NCBI GenBank assembly: GCA_900549855.1 | Contig: URPS01000009.1 | Span: 1-63,299 of the forward strand | DNA from: an uncultured bacterium | Lineage (GTDB): Bacteria; Cyanobacteriota; Vampirovibrionia; Gastranaerophilales; Gastranaerophilaceae | Length of the DNA stretch: 63,299 bases | Direction: 5' to 3' | Part shown: one piece after another, positions 8,917 through 17,956 of the stretch | Numbering within the stretch: position 1 is the stretch's first letter | Layout: each line of letters starts with the position of its first letter | Translations under genes and position numbers: made by a program | Notes under the pieces: generated by a model | What the model was told of the DNA's origin: nothing | Seen by the model: only the letters and a program-made list of their open reading frames with translations | The model's database searches: none

Positions 8917-8972
8917 TTTGCTACCCTCATTAACAATATTATAAATGAAAATACAGAAAATAACAATATATG

Positions 8973-8981
8973 TGATAAAAT
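8973..8981 (+). promoter_or_regulatory. extended -10 promoter of rpe, leaderless arrangement
   Basis: TGATAAAAT fits TGnTAnnnT. With usual spacing the transcript begins at 8988, one base before the ATG at 8989. There is no ribosome site. Confidence 0.5.
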
Positions 8982-8988
8982 AGAAAAT

Positions 8989-9636
8989 ATGAAAGAGATA
9001 ATAATTTCACCATCAATACTTTCGGCAGATTTTGCAAATCTGGGACGTGATGTAGAAAAAGTAAAACAAGCTGGCGCAAAATGGATTCATGTAGATGTAA
9101 TGGATGGACATTTTGTACCAAATATTTCAATTGGAGTTCCGGTTGTAAAGTCTTTAAGAAAAGCTACTGATTTAATTTTAGACACACATCTGATGATTGA
9201 AAATCCGGAAAAATACGTAGAACCTTTTGCAAAAGCAGGTTCAGACATTTTAACATTCCATTATGAGGCTTGCAAAAATATTAGCCATGCGGAAGATGTC
9301 ATATCTTTGATAAAATCTTTCGGGAAAAAAGTTGGGATTTCTATCAAACCAAAAACAGAGCCAAAAGAAATTTTCCCACTTCTTTCCAAGATTGATTTAG
9401 TCCTTGTAATGACTGTTGAACCGGGGTTTGGCGGACAAGAATTTATGCACGATTGTGCAATGAAAATTCCTCAAATAAAAGAGCATGCACCGGAAAATTT
9501 GATAGTTCAGGTTGATGGCGGTGTCAATAATTTAACATCAAAAATCTGCACTTCTCTTGGAGCGAATTCACTAGTTGCAGGCAGCTATATATTTGGAAAT
9601 AATGATTACAAAAAAGCAATAGAGAGTTTGTACTAA
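8989..9636 (+). CDS. rpe: ribulose-phosphate 3-epimerase
   Basis: 215 aa, normal length for a single TIM-barrel enzyme. Family blocks are in order: SPSILSADFANLG, HVDVMDGHFVPNIS, DTHLMIENP, MTVEPGFGGQEF and QVDGGVN. The catalytic Asp residues (VDVMDG, VDGG) and the metal-binding His residues (DGHF, THLM, FHYE) are all present. It interconverts ribulose 5-phosphate and xylulose 5-phosphate in the pentose phosphate pathway. Monocistronic by appearance. Confidence 0.95.
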   Translation: MKEIIISPSILSADFANLGRDVEKVKQAGAKWIHVDVMDGHFVPNISIGVPVVKSLRKATDLILDTHLMIENPEKYVEPFAKAGSDILTFHYEACKNISHAEDVISLIKSFGKKVGISIKPKTEPKEIFPLLSKIDLVLVMTVEPGFGGQEFMHDCAMKIPQIKEHAPENLIVQVDGGVNNLTSKICTSLGANSLVAGSYIFGNNDYKKAIESLY

Positions 9637-9705
9637 AGATTAAATTTGCACCAAATCAACCAACAATCATCTTATCTGCTTATTCCAATTTTTTTCAATA
9701 AGCTT

Positions 9706-9711
9706 TAAAAT
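9706..9711 (+). promoter_or_regulatory. -10 hexamer of the OppD-like gene, leaderless arrangement
   Basis: TAAAAT ends 6 bases before the ATG at 9718, predicting a transcript that begins with the start codon. Confidence 0.4.
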
Positions 9712-9717
9712 GTTTTT

Positions 9718-10659
9718 ATGGAAAATATTTTAGAAATAAAAAATTTAAATTTGTTTATTGATAAATTTCAAGTTTTATATGATGTCAATTTGAATCTAAA
9801 AAAAGGTTTGATGCACGCACTTGTTGGAGAATCCGGATGTGGTAAAAGTATGACAGCAATGTCAATAATCAGACTTCTGCCTAAAATGGCAAAAATCGAA
9901 ACCGGAGAAATTTATTTTAAGAATGAAAATATTTTAAAATACAAAAATTCTAAAATGAGAGAACTTAGAGGAAATAAAATTGCACTTATTCCGCAAGATC
10001 CAATGACTTCTCTTAATCCTCTCTATACGATTGGCAATCAGCTTGTAGAATCTATAAGAGCACACAGTAAAGTAAGCGAAAGACAAGCATTAAGAAAAGC
10101 ACGAGAAGTTATGGATATGGTGTACATTCCTGAAATTGATAAGAAGTTAAATTTTTATCCGCATGAATTTTCCGGTGGCATGAAACAAAGAATAATTATT
10201 GCAATGGCGCTCGCTTGTAATGCGGAATTAATCATTGCAGACGAGCCAACAACAGCTCTTGATGTTACTATTCAAAAACAAATAATGGATTTACTTAGTG
10301 ATATCAAAAAAGAATTCAGAACAACAATTTTACTGATATCTCACGATTTGGCATTAATAAGTAATTATGCAGACAGCGTGTCTGTAATGTATTCCGGACA
10401 TATTGTGGAAGAAGGTAAAGATGTTTTATCTAAACCGATTCACCCATATACAATTGCACTTCTGAATTCGCTGCCAACAAGGAATCCAAACTTAAAACTT
10501 AAGACAATTGAAGGTGCTCCGCCAAATATAACCGAAGAAATTTTTGGGTGCAAATTCCACCCGAGATGTGATTGTTTTAAATCAGGGGTTTGTGATGCAA
10601 AAACACCACAGCTAACCGAAAGGCACCCTGAACATTTTTGCGCTTGTTTTGTAAAATAA
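9718..10659 (+). CDS. peptide/nickel ABC transporter ATPase, OppD/DppD family
   Basis: 313 aa. Walker A GESGCGKS (~residues 38-45), Q-loop LIPQDPMTSLNP, signature SGGMKQR, Walker B LIIADEPTTALD and H-loop LLISHD are all intact. The C-terminal oligopeptide-transporter extension carries a Cys cluster (GCKFHPRCDCF, GVCD, HFCACF) like that proposed to bind a cofactor in DppD-type ATPases. Usually it partners a DppF ATPase, two permeases and a binding protein; none is adjacent. Confidence 0.9.
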   Translation: MENILEIKNLNLFIDKFQVLYDVNLNLKKGLMHALVGESGCGKSMTAMSIIRLLPKMAKIETGEIYFKNENILKYKNSKMRELRGNKIALIPQDPMTSLNPLYTIGNQLVESIRAHSKVSERQALRKAREVMDMVYIPEIDKKLNFYPHEFSGGMKQRIIIAMALACNAELIIADEPTTALDVTIQKQIMDLLSDIKKEFRTTILLISHDLALISNYADSVSVMYSGHIVEEGKDVLSKPIHPYTIALLNSLPTRNPNLKLKTIEGAPPNITEEIFGCKFHPRCDCFKSGVCDAKTPQLTERHPEHFCACFVK

Positions 10660-10718
10660 TTAAAATATGCATTTTTCATTCCCATTTTTTCTCTACTTAC
10701 CTATACAAAGAGAACCTG

Positions 10719-10727
10719 TGGTATAAT
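10719..10727 (+). promoter_or_regulatory. extended -10 promoter of the TolC-like gene, leaderless arrangement
   Basis: TGGTATAAT matches the extended -10 consensus. It ends 6 bases before the ATG at 10734, so the first transcribed base should be the A of the start codon. Confidence 0.55.
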
Positions 10728-10733
10728 TGGTTT

Positions 10734-12221
10734 ATGAAAAAGTGCGTTTTGACATTTGCAATTTTAATATTGTCAAGCTGGTATATTTTACCTGCTTTTG
10801 CCCACGAAGATGATGAGGAATTGTTTCACCCGATTGAGATTAAAAACGGAAGCTCTATTAATATGATTGATTGTGTTGCGACCGCTTTTAAAAATAGTCC
10901 TAAAGTCAAACGACGCAAATATGAACTTGATATTGCAAAAAGTAATCTTGGTGTTGCACGGTCTGCATACTTCCCCGTGATTAGTGCCGGAGTCGGATTT
11001 CATAACGAAAATAATTCTGATAATATTTATTACAACCACTATTATAGAGAACTCCCAAATGTCGGAGTATCAGTTAACAAAATGGTTTGGGATTTTGGTA
11101 GAACCACTGCTTACATTAAAATGGAAAAATTTTACAAACTCGGTGCAGAATATGAGTTTATGGACAGTTTGTGTTCCACCTTGTTTGATATAAAAGCAAA
11201 GTATTATAAATTGTTAAAAGCAAAAGCGTTATTACAAATTGCGGAAAATAATCTTGAAATCAACAAAAAATATGTTCAAAATGCTAAAATTGGGGCTGAT
11301 TTAACGACAGCACAATTAAATTTAAGTGATGCAGAAGTTAAATTATTAGAAGCGCAAAATGAAGTTTATAATGCAAAAATTGATTTGAATAATTCCATGT
11401 ATTTGGATAGTCAGATTGATTTTGATATTAAAAATACTAAAACTTTTGATTTTAATAATGATTACAGCGCTTTAGATAAGTTGCCACAACCATATTCTAA
11501 ATACATTTTTACTTTTACAAGAGAGAATGCTCCGCAATTAGCTTATGATAATAGTCCGGATTTAATGGTCTTAAATTCCACTCGAGATGCAATGAAAGAG
11601 TCTTTAAAATATATTAAAAAGACTTATTTTCCTACACTCAGTGCAAATGCAGGATATGGATTTAATAGTTCGACATTAACAGACAATAATAGCTTTCAAG
11701 TGGGTGTAAACTTGAATTCTAACGTCAATTTAATGGAACTTAAGCATTCAATAAAAGGAGCTGATGCACAAGTTAAACTTGCGGATAATGAAATAGTTTT
11801 GTTTAAAAAAGATTTGTATTATGAAGTTAAGCGTGCTTTTAATAATTTTGACAAGGCTGAAAATCAGATACCAACTGCACAAATTGAAGCGGAGCAAGCG
11901 CTTAAAAATTTAAAACTTGTAGAGGCGAAATATAAAAGCGGTGAATTAAATTATGTAGCACTACAAGATGCAAGAAAAGATTACATAATGGCAGTTACGG
12001 GATATGTAGATAAAATTTATGATTATAATATTGCATTAATCCAAATAGAAATGGCAATGCACTACCATATCGTTGATATTCACCACAAGACCGAACATGC
12101 CATGTGCTACCACTCAGAAGCTTTGATTAATCATTTAAACGAAGTTCTTGGATGTAATGAGGAAGAAGAACATCATTCAAAAAAAACTAAAAGGAAAGCA
12201 AAACAAAAAGAAAATCTTTAA
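10734..12221 (+). CDS. TolC-like outer membrane efflux protein
   Basis: 495 aa from the ATG at 10734, which begins a clear signal peptide ending in PAFA; upstream in-frame codons lack a promoter. Two long helical repeats rich in A, N and K with the pattern of outer-membrane efflux proteins are visible (about residues 35-230 and 275-440), ending in a segment such as GELNYVALQDARKDY. The export tunnel would join an inner-membrane pump, which is not encoded nearby. Odd feature: the last ~55 residues are rich in His, Glu and Lys (HYHIVDIHHKTEH, EEEEHHSKK), a possible metal-binding tail. Confidence 0.85.
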   Translation: MKKCVLTFAILILSSWYILPAFAHEDDEELFHPIEIKNGSSINMIDCVATAFKNSPKVKRRKYELDIAKSNLGVARSAYFPVISAGVGFHNENNSDNIYYNHYYRELPNVGVSVNKMVWDFGRTTAYIKMEKFYKLGAEYEFMDSLCSTLFDIKAKYYKLLKAKALLQIAENNLEINKKYVQNAKIGADLTTAQLNLSDAEVKLLEAQNEVYNAKIDLNNSMYLDSQIDFDIKNTKTFDFNNDYSALDKLPQPYSKYIFTFTRENAPQLAYDNSPDLMVLNSTRDAMKESLKYIKKTYFPTLSANAGYGFNSSTLTDNNSFQVGVNLNSNVNLMELKHSIKGADAQVKLADNEIVLFKKDLYYEVKRAFNNFDKAENQIPTAQIEAEQALKNLKLVEAKYKSGELNYVALQDARKDYIMAVTGYVDKIYDYNIALIQIEMAMHYHIVDIHHKTEHAMCYHSEALINHLNEVLGCNEEEEHHSKKTKRKAKQKENL

Positions 12222-12270
12222 TTTTTGTAGTATTATTGGAATGTAATAATAAAAGCTCTTAGGGGGTATG

Positions 12271-12903
12271 ATGTATACATTAGTCTATTCAATTAATAAT
12301 GAAGAACATCCTTCAACTGTTTATATAAATCTTACAAATTCTTGTACAAATTCTTGTGTATTTTGCTTAAGAAATCAAAAGGACGATGTTTGTGGTGCTG
12401 AAATGTGGCATGATGATAATTACACATTGGAAGATATTATTGAACAATTTCAGAAATTCGCACCATCAGCTAGAGAAGTCGTTTTTTGCGGATATGGAGA
12501 GCCGTTTTTGCGCCGTGAAATGATGAAAGAATTTTGTAAATATTTGAGAAAAAATTATCCTTATATCAAAATTCGTGTTAATACAAACGGACATGCTAAT
12601 GCGATTTATAAAACTAATGTAGCGGAAGAATTTAAAGGTTTAATTGATTCTGTATCAGTTAGCCTTAATGCTGCTGACGAAACTATGTATGATGAGATTT
12701 GCAAACCAAAAATTAAAAATGCATACGAAGAAGTGAAAGAATTTATCAAATCGGCTGTGAATGCCGGCATGGATGTAACAACTTCTGTTGTAACCGGATT
12801 TGACAAGGTTCATCATATAGATGTAGATAAATGTGAAAAAATTGCAAAAGAGCTTGGCGCAAAATTCAGAGATAGAGAATTTATCGAAAATGGGTATTCG
12901 TAA
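12271..12903 (+). CDS. radical SAM protein, TatD-associated type
   Basis: 210 aa; the ATG at 12268 is also possible, but GGGGG at 12262-12266 suits the second ATG better. YINLTNSCTNSCVFCLRN contains the CxxxCxxC cluster that binds a 4Fe-4S. A GYGEP motif follows. Short size and the NLTNSC context fit the TatD-associated radical SAM family (TIGR04038 type). The reaction is unknown. The stop codon overlaps the ribosome site of maf, so the two are translationally coupled; no tatD is in this window. Confidence 0.75.
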   Translation: MYTLVYSINNEEHPSTVYINLTNSCTNSCVFCLRNQKDDVCGAEMWHDDNYTLEDIIEQFQKFAPSAREVVFCGYGEPFLRREMMKEFCKYLRKNYPYIKIRVNTNGHANAIYKTNVAEEFKGLIDSVSVSLNAADETMYDEICKPKIKNAYEEVKEFIKSAVNAGMDVTTSVVTGFDKVHHIDVDKCEKIAKELGAKFRDREFIENGYS

Positions 12904-12915
12904 GGAGTGGTTGAG

Positions 12916-13488
12916 ATGAAACTTATTTTAGCCTCAAATTCACCAAGAAGAAAAAAGATTTTGACAGATTTAGGACTTGATTTTGAAGTTGTACCTTCAA
13001 ATTATGATGAAAAATTAAGCGATGATATTTTTTCTTATGAAAAAATAGAAGACTTAGCAACACAAAAATGTCTTGATGTTGTTAGACGCTCTGATAAATT
13101 CTCTTTAGTTATAGCTGCAGATACAGTTGTTGTGTTGCATAACCATATATTAGGCAAACCGCATTCTAAAGCGGAAGCGTATAAAATGTTAAAAGAGCTT
13201 TCCGGCGCAACACATTCTGTTGTGACTTCGATTTGTGGAATTAATACCAGAACTAACCGTGCAGCCTTGCTTTCTACAACAAGTTATGTAAGGTTCAAAG
13301 AATTAACTGATGAGATGATTCATTATTATATAGAAGAATTTAATCCTCTTGATAAAGCCGGAAGCTATGGCATACAAGAGTTGCCGGATGGTTATCTTGA
13401 TAAATATGAAGGAAGCTTTGAAAATATTGTGGGCTTAGCTCCGGAATCTGTTGAAGCTCTCCTTAAACAATTAGAGTACAAGGAGTAA
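12916..13488 (+). CDS. maf: Maf-like nucleotide pyrophosphatase
   Basis: 190 aa. N-terminal LILASNSPRRKKIL and central AADTVV are the two signature blocks; KAGSYGIQ near residue 150 is the third. Members hydrolyse non-canonical or UTP/dTTP-type nucleoside triphosphates and have been linked to septum inhibition. I start at the ATG at 12916 because AGGAG (12903-12907) lies 8 bases upstream and overlaps the preceding stop; an in-frame GTG at 12907 sits inside that site. Confidence 0.92.
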   Translation: MKLILASNSPRRKKILTDLGLDFEVVPSNYDEKLSDDIFSYEKIEDLATQKCLDVVRRSDKFSLVIAADTVVVLHNHILGKPHSKAEAYKMLKELSGATHSVVTSICGINTRTNRAALLSTTSYVRFKELTDEMIHYYIEEFNPLDKAGSYGIQELPDGYLDKYEGSFENIVGLAPESVEALLKQLEYKE

Positions 13489-13535
13489 ATCTAAAGATTA
13501 TAAGCCAAATGCATATTTACCTCCGCATGCCGGCA

Positions 13536-14522
13536 TTATTTGGTAGTTACCCCTGCGTTTGTGTGCGTAGCACGCTCTGCAAGAAAGGTTGAAATGAAAG
13601 GGATTAGCATGTAGTAGACACATCCCATTAACAAAATTGGTTTGGCGATTCTTATTCCATCAACTTGTTTTTCTATATTTGGTAAGCCTTTGTTAGCTAG
13701 CTTGAAATTCTCAATAAACTTTTCTGTTGGCTTTTGAGTTAATTTATCCAGAATATAGCTGCTTGCGATACTCAAAGCAGTAGAGAATCCGGTGTTGTAA
13801 TTTAATGTACGTTTTCTATCTTCCGGTATTTTATTGCTGATATTGGTTTGATGAATAAATGTTGCGGTTGTGAGTGCGTCTGTTGCGGCAATTATGTGCA
13901 TCGGGAAGTTTGAATTCTTAAACCGTTCAGAAAATTTTTGCATCCAGCTTTTATCCAGAATTTTTCCGATACCATTAGCAAGCTTATTTTGGCTTTTGCC
14001 TTTGAATGAAATATTGTGCGAATTTGTATCCTCTTGTTTTTTTTGATGAAATAATCCTTGCATAATATATGGGAGTCCAGCGCTTGTTAAGATAGCTTTC
14101 GGCATAGCAATAACGAGTCCTAAGCCAAGCTTAAACATTTGAGTAGCTAGGTTATAACTCTTAGAGTGTGTGAGTTTTTCTTCGTTTTTAGTAAAAAACT
14201 TTATGGTATCTTGTTTTAAATATCTTTCCGGATTTTTGTCTATTTTTTTTATTGAATTTGCAAACGGTCTTGAAATTGCGTATGTTAGTGCAAAGCCGAC
14301 ACCGCTGGAGGATATTGATTTAGCGCAGGCAAATTTTTTATTTTCTTTGTCACTTTTTGGTGTGAACCATATTGCTGCAGGGCGTACGCAGGTGGAAAAG
14401 CCCAAAATCGTTGCAGCAGAAAATAGAGCGCCGTTATCTGAGGCAAATTCTAAACTGCGTTTAAGCGCTTTGTTTGTATAAATACTTTTAAATGAGATAT
14501 CCCTTTGAGAATTTACTTTCAT
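13536..14522 (-). CDS. lineage-type membrane-associated protein with N-terminal ISFKS motif
   Basis: 328 aa, no recognised family. Residues 9-13 are ISFKS, the short motif shared with several other proteins here; a second NISFKG occurs near residue 170. Four or more hydrophobic helices are spread along the chain (about 32-50, 130-150, 240-255, 292-315), suggesting membrane association. It is loosely similar in character to the 264-aa protein at 42241-43035. The ATG lies 24 bases from the divergent start of the pnuC-like gene. Confidence 0.6.
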   Translation of the reverse strand: MKVNSQRDISFKSIYTNKALKRSLEFASDNGALFSAATILGFSTCVRPAAIWFTPKSDKENKKFACAKSISSSGVGFALTYAISRPFANSIKKIDKNPERYLKQDTIKFFTKNEEKLTHSKSYNLATQMFKLGLGLVIAMPKAILTSAGLPYIMQGLFHQKKQEDTNSHNISFKGKSQNKLANGIGKILDKSWMQKFSERFKNSNFPMHIIAATDALTTATFIHQTNISNKIPEDRKRTLNYNTGFSTALSIASSYILDKLTQKPTEKFIENFKLANKGLPNIEKQVDGIRIAKPILLMGCVYYMLIPFISTFLAERATHTNAGVTTK

Positions 14523-14546
14523 CTATTTTTATTAGATAACATAAAT

Positions 14547-15209
14547 ATGACTGTTAATAAACCTTGGAAGAGATATGAAAAATTTGGACTTGGTATCATT
14601 TATTTGATACTTCTTTGCAATTTGATTATATTCAAAGATAGCCCAATTGCAGTAACGTCAGCATTCTTCGGTATTACTTATACATTTTTGGCAGGCAAAG
14701 GAAATCCTATTTGTTATTTATTCGGGATTATGGGCTCCGGTTTTTATGGCTACCTTTCTTTTCATAATGCGCTTTGGGGAAATTTATTGCTCTATATGGG
14801 GTATTATATACCTATGCAAGTTGTCGGATTTTTCAAGTGGAATTCACATTTGAAAACCGGCAGTTCTGAAATAATCAAAACATCATTATCAAAAAAAGAA
14901 CGACTTATACTTTCTGCAATAACATTAATTTTAACAGCGCTTGCAATTGTTGTTTTATATTTCACACAAGATAAAAAACCTATTATAGATGGAATTACAA
15001 CAGTATTCTCGTTAGCCGGCATGTATTTAACAGTAAGAAGAGCTATTGAACAATGGGGAGTTTGGATTTTTGTAAACGGACTTTCTGCAATTATGTGGGG
15101 CTTAATAGCATTAAGTGGTGAGAAAGTTTATTCTACTGTCATAATGTGGAGTGTGTACTTTGTTTTGGGCATTTATTTTTATTTTTGTTGGAAAAAAGAA
15201 TTAAAATAA
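14547..15209 (+). CDS. pnuC: PnuC-like nicotinamide riboside transporter
   Basis: 220 aa with about seven membrane spans. GKGNPICYLFGIMGSGFYGY, then WGNLLLYMGYYIPMQVVGFFKW, match the PnuC/SWEET-like fold as seen in Firmicutes-type PnuC proteins. It would bring in nicotinamide riboside for NAD salvage by facilitated diffusion. I start at the ATG at 14547; the longer frame from 14505 would overlap the divergent gene's start. No NadR-type kinase is adjacent. Confidence 0.8.
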   Translation: MTVNKPWKRYEKFGLGIIYLILLCNLIIFKDSPIAVTSAFFGITYTFLAGKGNPICYLFGIMGSGFYGYLSFHNALWGNLLLYMGYYIPMQVVGFFKWNSHLKTGSSEIIKTSLSKKERLILSAITLILTALAIVVLYFTQDKKPIIDGITTVFSLAGMYLTVRRAIEQWGVWIFVNGLSAIMWGLIALSGEKVYSTVIMWSVYFVLGIYFYFCWKKELK

Positions 15210-15319
15210 AATATTTACCAATAATTTCAATGACGGGATTCTATATAGTACACTTGATTATTGATTAAATCTTATGATTAAGTTATTCTTGTTTTAAAAG
15301 AAACGTAGAGGAGAGGAAA

Positions 15320-16564
15320 ATGGCAGTTGTAGAAAAAATTAACGAAATTAATGATATAGTAAAAGAAATTTTTGAATTCACTCAAACCAATGAAAAGGTA
15401 AAAAGTGATTTTGATGAATATTTATCAACAATTGGTGCAAGAAATATATCATTAAATCAAATGGAAAAAATCTTTCTGCCATATATTTTTGAACGCAGAA
15501 TAGAAGGTAAGTCAATTTTGGAAATGTTTAAGGAAGAAAAAGGCTCAACTCCTATTTTAGAAAGCTTCTTGAATACACAAGCATCTATTTTTGAAATCAA
15601 AAAAATCCTTAAAAACGGTTTTGAATTATATAATTTGATAAACGAAAGAACTTATAAAGTATTGTCGCTTACTAAAATGACAAATTTTAGAGGAGTTTAT
15701 GCAGGACAATACATTGCAGCAAGAATTTTTGAACTCGATAATGAATATTATGTAATAGAAATTTCAAGCGTACTTTCACACTCACAAAAAGAAGAAGCAT
15801 ACAGATATGCAGTTATGAAATTGGTGCATAATCCAAGAATGTTATACTTTGACCATCCGGAAAAAGAAGAAGAAATCAAAAATACGATTACTGAAATGTA
15901 TCAAAAATTTATTAAAACTTTTGATAAAGATTTGATTCTTACAACAAACAAACATGCCGACGATATTATAGGCGCTTTTAATGACGGTGAGGATATTGAT
16001 CTTTCTGATAAAGGCTGTGATATTGCAGAATACAAATTTTTCCACGTAAAAGAATTGGATAATAATTATTCAAACTTCTTGGAAAATTCTATGGGTGGCT
16101 TTGCTTCTCATAACGAAACATACGATGTTGCTGTTATTTTTGATGAAAAGAATGGTTTGTACGCAATACCTTTCTATGCAACTTTCTGCAAAATATTTGA
16201 AGACAAAAATTCAATTGAAAATGCTAAAAATTGTGTTGAATACTTTTTAACTAATGATTCAATTCCTGATATAGTTTTGAATAGAGTATCCGCCCAGTAT
16301 CCAAACTTTATGGAAGTTGTAAACGAACTTATGGGTACAAATTTGAGCTATGAAGAGTTGTTGAACAAGTATAAATCAGAATTTTTGAATAATAAAATTT
16401 ACTCTTCCGCTACTGTTCTATTCTGTTCAAAAGCTTTTTCTGAAATGTTTGATTATATTTCTGAACCTCAAGCAGAAAAGCCTGTTATAACAGAAAAAGT
16501 CGGTAGAAACGATCCTTGCCCTTGTGGAAGTGGGAAGAAATTTAAAAACTGTTGCGGTGCGTAA
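15320..16564 (+). CDS. SEC-C motif protein, 414 aa
   Basis: The C-terminal ~22 residues, ending NDPCPCGSGKKFKNCCGA, form the SEC-C zinc-binding motif (CxC...CC), best known at the C terminus of SecA and in stand-alone proteins. The long N-terminal region is acidic, helical and unrecognised. A strong GAGGAGAGGA ribosome site precedes the ATG. A role in protein export or ribosome-associated quality control is possible but not shown. A hairpin with T tract follows at 16594-16622. Confidence 0.75.
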   Translation: MAVVEKINEINDIVKEIFEFTQTNEKVKSDFDEYLSTIGARNISLNQMEKIFLPYIFERRIEGKSILEMFKEEKGSTPILESFLNTQASIFEIKKILKNGFELYNLINERTYKVLSLTKMTNFRGVYAGQYIAARIFELDNEYYVIEISSVLSHSQKEEAYRYAVMKLVHNPRMLYFDHPEKEEEIKNTITEMYQKFIKTFDKDLILTTNKHADDIIGAFNDGEDIDLSDKGCDIAEYKFFHVKELDNNYSNFLENSMGGFASHNETYDVAVIFDEKNGLYAIPFYATFCKIFEDKNSIENAKNCVEYFLTNDSIPDIVLNRVSAQYPNFMEVVNELMGTNLSYEELLNKYKSEFLNNKIYSSATVLFCSKAFSEMFDYISEPQAEKPVITEKVGRNDPCPCGSGKKFKNCCGA

Positions 16565-16593
16565 TAATTGTAAATTAAGCTTCTACGCATCCG

Positions 16594-16622
16594 AAAGCAA
16601 TTTTTAGAGCGAAATTGTTTTT
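16594..16622 (+). terminator. candidate terminator after the SEC-C gene
   Basis: AAAGCAATTT pairs with AAATTGTTTT (one G-T pair) and ends in a T-rich tract. Confidence 0.5.
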
Positions 16623-16643
16623 ATATAAATAGAAAGGTGTATT

Positions 16644-16994
16644 ATGTCTATTCGTATTGAACAAATTTCGCCAATTCAATTTCAAGCTGCAACATCATCA
16701 GTGCAAACTAAAGAAACAGAAAAAAGTCAAAAAAAATCTGTTTCTTCAAAAGTTGTGTTGGGTGCTCTTGCTGCCACTGGAGCAACTGCGCTTGCGATAC
16801 TGGCAATTAAGAATAAAAAGAAACCTAATATTAGCAAGGTTGAGCGAATTATAGGGAAAAATCCTAATACACAAACTCTTACTGAAATTGAGAAAGAAAA
16901 ATTAATCAAAGAACTGCAATCTCAAACCGATAATCCGGAAGTCAAAGAAGAGATAAGAAAGTTAATCGAAAATGGCGAATGGGATAAACTGTAG
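16644..16994 (+). CDS. small membrane-anchored hypothetical with N-terminal IQFQA motif
   Basis: 116 aa. Residues 11-15 read IQFQA, another variant of the shared N-terminal motif. A Ser/Lys-rich linker, one Ala-rich hydrophobic helix (about residues 35-54) and a charged C-terminal helix pair follow. AGAAAGG precedes the ATG. No family recognised. Its 3' end is 5 bases from that of the convergent formyltransferase-like gene. Confidence 0.55.
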   Translation: MSIRIEQISPIQFQAATSSVQTKETEKSQKKSVSSKVVLGALAATGATALAILAIKNKKKPNISKVERIIGKNPNTQTLTEIEKEKLIKELQSQTDNPEVKEEIRKLIENGEWDKL

Positions 16995-16999
16995 AATTA

Positions 17000-17956
17000 C
17001 TAACCCACTTTTGTTCCAATACAAAAATCACGCTTTAAGTAATTACTTGTAAATGGGCGGTCATATTTTTTGTACAAGCCAACTTGGACTTTTAAAACTT
17101 TATTGTCGCCACATAAAATGCTAACCGTTCGGTTTTTGTAATCAAAATCAACAACCATGCCGGCTTCTGTAAATTCGGACATATTTTCTTCAATCTCTGT
17201 GTTATAAGAAGTTACGGCAAAGCAAGTTGTGCCATGATAAAAATAAGTTTCACCCCAAGGATAAATTGCTCTAATTAAAGCATTGTTTTCTTCTGCACTT
17301 TTTCCAAAATCCAATTCCAAATCGCTCGGATGTGAGTAATAACTAGCCTTATCTTCCCTTTGTGTAAGCGGAATAATTATATCTTCTCTTAACGCTTTTA
17401 AGAGTTCACATACGACTCCACGAGCCACAAGAACAGTTCTTTCTTTAAGAGATTTGCCGGTATCAGATGGAAAAATCTTTACTTCTTCTTGCGCCAAAAT
17501 CGCACCGGTGTCAATTCCTTTGTCTACAAGGTGGAAAGTAACTCCACTTGTTTGTTCCATATTTCTAATTGTCCAAAAATACGGGTTTGGTCCTCGATAT
17601 TTGGGCAGAAGTGAAGGATGTGCGTTAATTGTTGCAATTTTAGGCAAATCAAAAATCTCCTTATTGATTTTTTCACCCCAAGAACCGACAAGAATTATGT
17701 CCGGATTGAGTTTTAAAAGAGCACGTTTAAATTCTTTTGTATTAATTCCTCTAGCTTCAATTTCCGGTAAAGAATAACTCTTGATATAACTGTATTCAAT
17801 AGATGGGTTTACAATGTCCCTGATTTTACGCCAAATAGGACGATATTTTGTAGTGTCTTTTCTTAAAACTCCAACAATTTCACAACCGGAATCAAGTGTT
17901 CCGGCAATCAGATTTGTAAACATTTCGCCATATCCGACAATTACAACTTTAAGCAT
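17000..17956 (-). CDS. formyltransferase of the Fmt family
   Basis: 318 aa. The folate-dependent formyltransferase core is intact: INAHPSLLPKYRGPNP (catalytic Asn and His), then VDKGIDTGAIL (catalytic Asp). A C-terminal beta-barrel-like region follows, as in methionyl-tRNA formyltransferase. NPYFWTI replaces the usual APIQWAI, so it may be either the house-keeping Fmt or a sugar/other formyltransferase. Its start overlaps the ribF 3' end by 16 bases, indicating co-transcription and coupling. Confidence 0.75.
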   Translation of the reverse strand: MLKVVIVGYGEMFTNLIAGTLDSGCEIVGVLRKDTTKYRPIWRKIRDIVNPSIEYSYIKSYSLPEIEARGINTKEFKRALLKLNPDIILVGSWGEKINKEIFDLPKIATINAHPSLLPKYRGPNPYFWTIRNMEQTSGVTFHLVDKGIDTGAILAQEEVKIFPSDTGKSLKERTVLVARGVVCELLKALREDIIIPLTQREDKASYYSHPSDLELDFGKSAEENNALIRAIYPWGETYFYHGTTCFAVTSYNTEIEENMSEFTEAGMVVDFDYKNRTVSILCGDNKVLKVQVGLYKKYDRPFTSNYLKRDFCIGTKVG

